The notes under the pieces are model-generated. The model saw only the letters and a program-made list of their open reading frames with translations. It was not told the origin of the DNA and ran no database searches. From positions 22,569 through 86,568 of the forward strand of contig JAJEDR010000057.1 of NCBI GenBank assembly GCA_022821385.1: a stretch of 64,000 nt of DNA, read 5' to 3'. The position numbers were made by a program, and so were the translations under genes. Shown here piece after piece: positions 58,682-64,000 of the stretch (positions are counted from its first letter, which is position 1; every line of letters begins with the position of its first letter). This DNA comes from Rhodothermales bacterium (lineage in GTDB: Bacteria; Bacteroidota; Rhodothermia; Rhodothermales; Bin80).

Positions 58682-61426
58682 TCAGTTTTCAGCTATGTTA
58701 CCATCGGGGTCAAGTTGCACGACTTCTCCATAGCCTAGCTCCTGGATACCGGCTTCAATAACGCTTAGGTCGCCTACAATCAACCAGATGAGATCATTTG
58801 GCCGTAGCACCTCCTTGGCAGCGTCGGCAATAGTATCTACATTCAGAGCACGCACCTGGTCAGGATAGGTATCGTAGTAGTTTTCCGGCAAGTCATACTG
58901 CACGAGCTGTTGAATGCTACCGGATACAGATCCATTGGTCTCCCAAAGTCCTGGCAGCGCAAGCGTCTGGCTCTCCTGTGCCTTGAGAACCTCGTCTTCG
59001 GTTGCGGGATTATCTCCCAGGATGCCTTCAAGCTCGCCCTTAATTTCCATCATGGACTCTACGGTCTTATCCGTTTGGACTGGTGCGTAGACTAGGAATG
59101 GACGCTGTCCGCGTGCAGTAAGCAGCAAAGAGCTTGCACCGTAGGACCATCCTTTTTCCTCGCGCAGATTCATATTGATCCGCGAAACAAAAGCGCCCCC
59201 TAGGACCGTGTTCATGGTCTCTATACCGATATTGTTTGGCGTGTTGCGTGGGGGGGCCAGATGACCGGCTAGAATGATAGACTGCTGGGCCTGAGGCCGG
59301 TCCATCAGGAACACGCGCGAACCACCCTCGGCGGTTACTGAAGCAATGTTCTTTGAGGGCACTTCGGCAGGTTCCCAGTTTCCCAGACGGGCCTCCAGAA
59401 GAGGAACAAGTGCTTCCAGGTCTATGTCCCCGACCGCAATCAGCGTTGCGTTATTGGGTCTGAACCAGGTATCATGATAGACTAGGAGGTCCTGGCGTGT
59501 CATATTGGTGACCGAGGCCTCCGTACCACTACCAGTTAGGGGATTACTATAAGCGTGATCCTCACCGTAGTAGAGCGCCGGCATCACACGCAGTGCCATC
59601 TGAACCGGATTCACCTTCTCTCTTTGGATTCCTGCTAGGCGCTCCTGCTTCAGTCGGGCAAACTCCGATTCAGCAAACGAAGGATTCAGAATAACGTCTG
59701 CAAAGAGATCCAGGCTCGGTTCCAGGTTTGCCTTCAGCGCCGTCAGGCTCACAGTAGAGCCATCCAGGCCGGCGCCGGTTCCAAGGCTTGCCCCAAGGTT
59801 CGCAAGGCGATCATTGATTTCGAGAGCGGTGAGGCTTGTTGTGCCTTCATCCAACATAGACATGACCATACTTGCCGTGCCCGGGGCAATTCCCTGGTCA
59901 GAGGCATAACCCGCATCCAGCACTAGCGTCAGGTCAAGTGCAGGCACGGTACTGCGCTCTGCAAGTATGATTTCCAGTCCGTTACTGAGTTTTGTCCGAC
60001 GAAACTCAGGAAACGTAACCTCAGGCTCGTCGCCGGTTTCGGGCAGGGTTGAGCGGTCAGACGGCTCAACCGTTGCGGACAATTCAGGGAAGGGATGCAC
60101 TTCAAGTATGTACACACCGTCTGAGAGCCATTCCTCGGCGGCTTGGCGCACATTTTCGGGAGCCGCAGCATCTTTGTCACGGAAAGACTTCAGATAAGCA
60201 TCAGGGCTGCCGCCATAGATCTCAGAGGATGCCAAAATATCTGATTTGCCCCCAAACCCTCCGATGCGCTCCATACCATAAATGAAGCCAGCTTTTTCCT
60301 GCGTGATTATTCGGCGGAGTTCTTCCGGTGTAGGTCCATCCGAGAGGAATGCAGCTAATTCTTCATTCAATGCGGCCTCGACATCCGCAAGTGCTATCCC
60401 CGGGCGCGCTGTTGCCTGAATAATGAACTGGCTCCCTATGCTGCCTGCGGAAACATATGCATTGGCGTTTGTGGCAATTTGATCTGTGTAAACCAGCCGC
60501 TTGTAGAACCGCGAATTTTTGCCGCTGGAAAGAACGCTGGATGCCAGGTCCAACAGGTGAAAATCATTGGAATAGCGCTCGGGTATGTTCCAGACTTTAT
60601 AGATGCGTGATTGCGGTACGCGATCCTGCATGATTTCGCGCTGTTCCCCTGAACGTTTGGCAACCCAGGTATCGAAATGAGATACCGGTGGACCGGGTGG
60701 GATATCGCCAAAGTATTTTTCAGTCAAGGCGCGCGCCTCATTCACAGTAATGTCCCCAGCGATTGAGACGACGGCATTGTTGGGGCCGTAATAGGCCTTG
60801 AACCATTCCTGTACATCTTCCAATTCAGCGGCGTTAAGGTCTTCCATAGAGCCTATGACCGTATGGGCATAGGGGTGTCCTTTGGGATAGGTTGCGTTTG
60901 TGATGTGGTTGAAAACCTGTCCGTAAGGCGCGTTTTCGCCCTGACGCTTTTCGTTCTGTACTACGCCGCGTTGTTCGTCAAGCTTTGCCTGATCAATGGC
61001 CCCAAGAAGATGCCCCATTCGGTCAGATTCCATCCACAGCACCAGATCTACAGCATTCTTGGGCACGGTCTGGAAATAATTTGTACGATCCTTGTTGGTC
61101 GTGCCATTTAGGTCAGTCGCGCCGATCCGCTCCAGTACTTGGAAGTAGTCGTCGTTAAAGTTCTCTGAGCCATTAAACATGAGATGCTCAAATAGATGGG
61201 CGAAGCCACTGCGCCCTTCGGGCTCATTCTTTGATCCTACATGGTACCACAGATTCACGGCTACCAGAGGAGCTTTACTGTCTTCATGAACGATGACGGT
61301 CAGACCGTTGTCCAGTTGAAATTTCTCGTACGCAATTTCTGGAATTTGCATGGTGTCGTATTCCTGCGCCCAAGTGCTTGATGCACACAGCAGCAGGGTT
61401 AAAAGAATTGGCAAGTGTTTTTTCAT
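58682..61426 (-). CDS. Secreted M16-family zinc peptidase
   Basis: 914 residues from ATG 61426, where a signal peptide (MKKHLPILLTLLLCASSTWA) begins; an earlier ATG at 61471 would hide it. It holds two M16 halves. The first has the inverted zinc motif HLFEH near 77 with the Glu downstream (VQNEKRQGENAPYG region); the second half lacks HxxEH, as usual for the non-catalytic domain. This is the pitrilysin/insulinase fold that degrades peptides in the periplasm or at the outer membrane. It is monocistronic. Confidence 0.9.
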   Translation of the reverse strand: MKKHLPILLTLLLCASSTWAQEYDTMQIPEIAYEKFQLDNGLTVIVHEDSKAPLVAVNLWYHVGSKNEPEGRSGFAHLFEHLMFNGSENFNDDYFQVLERIGATDLNGTTNKDRTNYFQTVPKNAVDLVLWMESDRMGHLLGAIDQAKLDEQRGVVQNEKRQGENAPYGQVFNHITNATYPKGHPYAHTVIGSMEDLNAAELEDVQEWFKAYYGPNNAVVSIAGDITVNEARALTEKYFGDIPPGPPVSHFDTWVAKRSGEQREIMQDRVPQSRIYKVWNIPERYSNDFHLLDLASSVLSSGKNSRFYKRLVYTDQIATNANAYVSAGSIGSQFIIQATARPGIALADVEAALNEELAAFLSDGPTPEELRRIITQEKAGFIYGMERIGGFGGKSDILASSEIYGGSPDAYLKSFRDKDAAAPENVRQAAEEWLSDGVYILEVHPFPELSATVEPSDRSTLPETGDEPEVTFPEFRRTKLSNGLEIILAERSTVPALDLTLVLDAGYASDQGIAPGTASMVMSMLDEGTTSLTALEINDRLANLGASLGTGAGLDGSTVSLTALKANLEPSLDLFADVILNPSFAESEFARLKQERLAGIQREKVNPVQMALRVMPALYYGEDHAYSNPLTGSGTEASVTNMTRQDLLVYHDTWFRPNNATLIAVGDIDLEALVPLLEARLGNWEPAEVPSKNIASVTAEGGSRVFLMDRPQAQQSIILAGHLAPPRNTPNNIGIETMNTVLGGAFVSRINMNLREEKGWSYGASSLLLTARGQRPFLVYAPVQTDKTVESMMEIKGELEGILGDNPATEDEVLKAQESQTLALPGLWETNGSVSGSIQQLVQYDLPENYYDTYPDQVRALNVDTIADAAKEVLRPNDLIWLIVGDLSVIEAGIQELGYGEVVQLDPDGNIAEN

Positions 61427-61566
61427 GGCCAAAGCTACGGATTGTGTGTTAAAGTCGGAATAGGCTAACATACCCTCTACGAATACAGCGGATTCGGGTT
61501 GCGACGGAATCTCTTGGAAATTTGACAGGCGTATGCGGTGATGTTGCTTCAGGATATGCTTTAACG

Positions 61567-62610
61567 CTGGGTTCTACCGCAAATGTTGTGGATAGGGGTC
61601 AGGATCTCTGCAGAATAAAATTTGTCCAACGACGATAAAGTAATCACATTGGACAGTATCGGACCACGTTTAGCACCCAAAGATCGCCCTGATCTTCTCC
61701 CGCAACCGCCAGACAACGCGGACCTGCGAATTGGCTTTCTGGATGACTTTGGAAATTTCGCCTTGCTTTCGCGTTGGGTTCTGTTCGTTTTACAAGAGTG
61801 CATCGCGACTGTATTCGAGTTTCTAATACTGCTTCACCTCTCTTTGGCAAGTCTGTCAAGCCCTTTGTTGATGTACCGGATCGAGTTAAGGCGATTATGG
61901 ATCAGATGGACCTCAAAGAATAACTTCTGGATCGTGTTTCATGTAGGCCTTCCACATCCCTTTCGTAATTGTCCCCTTTTCCGCTGCCAGAAGACGATTT
62001 AACAGCATTTTTGTGCTGACCTTCCCCGATGTCAATGACCATGCCACACACCCACGGACCATGGTTGCGCAGGAATGCCCACGCCGACAGGCCTTCTCAA
62101 CCATAACGCAATCGCGTCCAGCTACCTCCGCTTCAGCCCACGCGCTGCACTGTGGTGCAGGATGCGATTGACCGTGTTAAGCTTGCAACGAGGCAGCTGC
62201 GCCGTCTTGGTCTGATTCTTCGTCCCTCGCAGCAAATTAATCGCCCACCGCTCAAACGTATCCGTATACCGACTCGAAGCATTCGCCCAGGGCATCTTAA
62301 TCGTCCGAACCTCCACAGGAGATTTGATCCGGGGAACGCGACAATGGACAAAAAACTTGAATTCAAAGCAGTCCGGGTGGCGCCATGTCCGAGCTTTTCG
62401 ATGATCATAGCGCGTCCGGGGCTGTGCCTTCTCGGGGCGAACCAACGCACTCCCAATTGCGAAATATAGAGCTCTACCGGCTGATTCAGCTTATCCAGTG
62501 GCACCTTGTCGATCATCCAGTAGTCCCCCAATCCAAAGGCGAGACGTGTCAGATCGTGGATCAGATTCCACTGAATATGCTGGTTCTACCAGAATTTATG
62601 TGGACCAGGT
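61567..62610 (-). mobile_element. Decayed ISL3-family insertion sequence
   Basis: On the minus strand, pieces in different frames match an ISL3 transposase in order. At about 62560-62440: LAFGLGDYWMIDKVPLDKLN. At 62420-62130: RYDHRKARTWRHPDCFEFKF, HCRVPRIKSP, RYTDTFERWAINLLRGTKNQ and the HTH-like CKLNTVNRILHHSAARGLKR. At 62100-61910: AAEKGTITKGMWKAYM. At about 61890-61680: LIHNRLNSIRYINKGLDRL and VIQKANSQVRVVWRLREKIR. At least three frameshifts and several stops separate them. An imperfect direct repeat, ctgg(g)ttctacc..aaat..tgtgga, bounds the region at 61567 and 62580. The element is not active. Confidence 0.75.
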
Positions 62611-63068
62611 TTATTTAGTCAGGGTCCGGGATCCATTCTCCCACAAAAGAAGCTATCTACTTTGGTGTGCAAATGTCGGAGATGCTACGGTAGCAAGAAG
62701 TGAAGAGCCCCGCACAATTGTCTGGTACGGCAGGACTCTCCGTGACTAGTCAGAGTTTGAGAGGCGCTATGTTTTTTGCAAGAGTCCAGAATTAATAATA
62801 ATAATATAACTAATATTACCCAATATATAACAGAAAAAGAACATAATTGACGAAAAACATACTTGAATTGTTATTAAACTTTCGGGGGGAATAGTGAGGG
62901 GCATGTCTATAGCGCTATGATGGTCCGCTGGCTAAGCAACATTCACAAAGCGAGTGCAGTGTACCTGTGCCATGGTCCGCCACGCAGCCCGCCACTGCGG
63001 TGGCCAGGGTCTGTATCCACAACAATTCCGGTAAAACCAACCTTTTAATACAACAAGAGCTGAACAAC
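62611..63068. other. Intergenic region with AT-rich core
   Basis: 458 bp. 62791-62880 is strongly AT-rich (aattaataataataatataa) and probably marks the promoter zone of the gene at 63069. No other gene is supported. Confidence 0.35.
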
Positions 63069-64000
63069 ATGAAATGTTTGCACTGGATAGTTTTGTTACT
63101 GGCATGCCTCGTGTCCGCGGGCCCCGTGGATGTCTGCAAGACGGGGAGGATTTCGGACGCAGTGAGGATCGGCCTAGTGGCCGGCGGGGGGGCGGTGAGC
63201 ACGAGTCTAGGGTGCTATTTTTCGGCGGACATTAGCACGTCGAAGATCAGTTATGCTGTGCCGGGGGTTGTTTCCGCGAGCATGGCCAGTACCACATTGA
63301 CGCTGACGCCGGCGGCCTATGTACAGTCCACAGCGCCACTACGAGACACGGTGACCGTCAGCGCGACGACGGTCAGTTCGACGACCGAAGAAGTGAACGT
63401 AATCGTGGATGTAAAGAGTTGCGTTACGTCCGCGAGCGCGTCGTTCCCCTCGGTGGAGCTGGAGCCCGGCGGAACGCTGGTGCTCAAAATAGCAGACTAT
63501 TTCCGTAAAAGTGGAGACAAGGCGCTGACGTATACGGCCGCATCGTCGGCTCCGGATACCTTTACCGTATCGCTCGAGGAGGGGGAGATGACGCTTACGG
63601 GCGGGACGCTTCCTGAGGGCACGAGCAGTGCCGAGGCCGAGCTCATTCTGACGGCAAAAAACAGTTGCGGGGCGGCTGCGGATACCGTGGCGGTAGTGGT
63701 GGAGGAGCGCCCGGCCAACCGCGCACCGACCTGCAACCCCATTGGGGTCGCTCTTACCGTCAACGATGCCGACAAGGAACTCGACATGGACGACTACTGC
63801 AGCGATCCAGAAAATGACGATCTAACGTACGAGCTGGGGACTGTGACGGGTTCGTCGGCCTCGATCACGCTGGCGGGCGATGACCTGACGATATCACCGT
63901 CAGAAGCGGGCACCACGACGGCAACTGTGACGGCAGATGACGACAACGGCAACAAGGCTACTTCCAGTATCAGCGTGACGGTGACAAACGTACTGCACTG
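63069..64000 (+). CDS. Partial secreted adhesin-like protein with cadherin/Ig-type repeats
   Basis: The frame is open from ATG 63069 to the window end (310 codons seen). The signal MKCLHWIVLLLACLVSA is followed by Thr/Ser/Val-rich beta-sandwich sequence (ISYAVPGVVSASMASTTLTL), then NRAPTCNPIGVALTVND and YCSDPENDDLTYELGTVTGS, the DPENDxLTY pattern of cadherin-like/Ig-like (He_PIG, VCBS-type) surface domains. It is likely a large cell-surface or secreted adhesion protein. GC content and third-position GC are clearly higher than in its neighbours, and it follows a decayed IS, so it may be acquired. The 3' end lies outside the window. Confidence 0.75.
   Translation, partial: MKCLHWIVLLLACLVSAGPVDVCKTGRISDAVRIGLVAGGGAVSTSLGCYFSADISTSKISYAVPGVVSASMASTTLTLTPAAYVQSTAPLRDTVTVSATTVSSTTEEVNVIVDVKSCVTSASASFPSVELEPGGTLVLKIADYFRKSGDKALTYTAASSAPDTFTVSLEEGEMTLTGGTLPEGTSSAEAELILTAKNSCGAAADTVAVVVEERPANRAPTCNPIGVALTVNDADKELDMDDYCSDPENDDLTYELGTVTGSSASITLAGDDLTISPSEAGTTTATVTADDDNGNKATSSISVTVTNVLH

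Noticed and set aside
61622..62002. Open plus-strand frame of 126 codons
   Set aside because: It is antisense to recognisable ISL3 transposase fragments and has no family resemblance.
63497..63787. Minus-strand frame of 96 codons
   Set aside because: It is the reverse shadow of the secreted gene from 63069, whose signal peptide and domain motifs are clear.

Overview
The window looks like a chromosomal segment of an uncultured, probably marine, member of the Rhodothermota/Bacteroidota. The gene families point that way: twin-arginine Gfo/Idh/MocA oxidoreductases, a large secreted BNR/sortilin-like repeat protein, a PPi-type phosphofructokinase, lipoproteins with Bacteroidota-like signal peptides, and unfused MacA plus permease genes. 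This placement is inferred from gene content alone. Coding density is ordinary in the housekeeping blocks and low in the accessory blocks, which also carry several decayed genes.

Layout. 1-7.8 kb: a truncated beta-propeller lipoprotein, then a minus-strand redox/dehydrogenase group (Fe-S reductase, two Tat-exported Gfo/Idh/MocA proteins, ApbE flavin transferase) and a divergent YceI-like protein. 8.2-9.3 kb: a tandem array of three small coiled-coil/membrane proteins. 9.4-23.2 kb: a tightly overlapping three-gene defence-type operon with a DrmD-like SNF2 helicase, a large adenine methyltransferase broken by a G7 tract, and a 2062-residue DruE/MrfA-like DUF1998 helicase with a possible nuclease tail. 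23.2-27.3 kb: a gene-poor accessory stretch with a decayed membrane gene, a small membrane protein pair and a DUF4145 protein.

27.3-30.6 kb: a giant BNR-repeat secreted protein. 30.9-33.6 kb: a second defence-like pair, a TIR-zinc-ribbon protein and a DUF262/DUF1524 (GmrSD-like) protein. 33.6-34.36 kb: a non-coding stretch that may be a group II intron remnant. 34.4-39.6 kb: a nitrilase-family amidase, a DUF6503-like lipoprotein, a third Gfo/Idh/MocA protein, and a 0.76-kb tandem duplication of a small membrane protein with its own terminator. A short relic resembling the junction and 5' end of the methyltransferase gene lies at about 39.8 kb. 40.2-46.9 kb: core genes clpB and smc, then a RidA-family protein.

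47-53 kb: an ECF sigma/anti-sigma/MacA-permease operon in which the expected ABC ATPase gene survives only as a fragment, plus small lipoproteins. 53.2-58.5 kb: PPi-phosphofructokinase, an ammonium transporter interrupted by an in-frame stop, P-II, and an NfeD-like plus flotillin pair. 58.7-61.4 kb: an M16 peptidase. 61.6-62.6 kb: a decayed ISL3-family transposase. 63.1 kb to the end: the start of a GC-rich secreted adhesin-like gene.

The most interesting system is the three-gene operon at 9.4-23.2 kb. It combines DISARM-type (DrmD, DrmMI) and Druantia-type (DruE) parts without the full component set of either. A homopolymer tract could switch its methyltransferase on and off.
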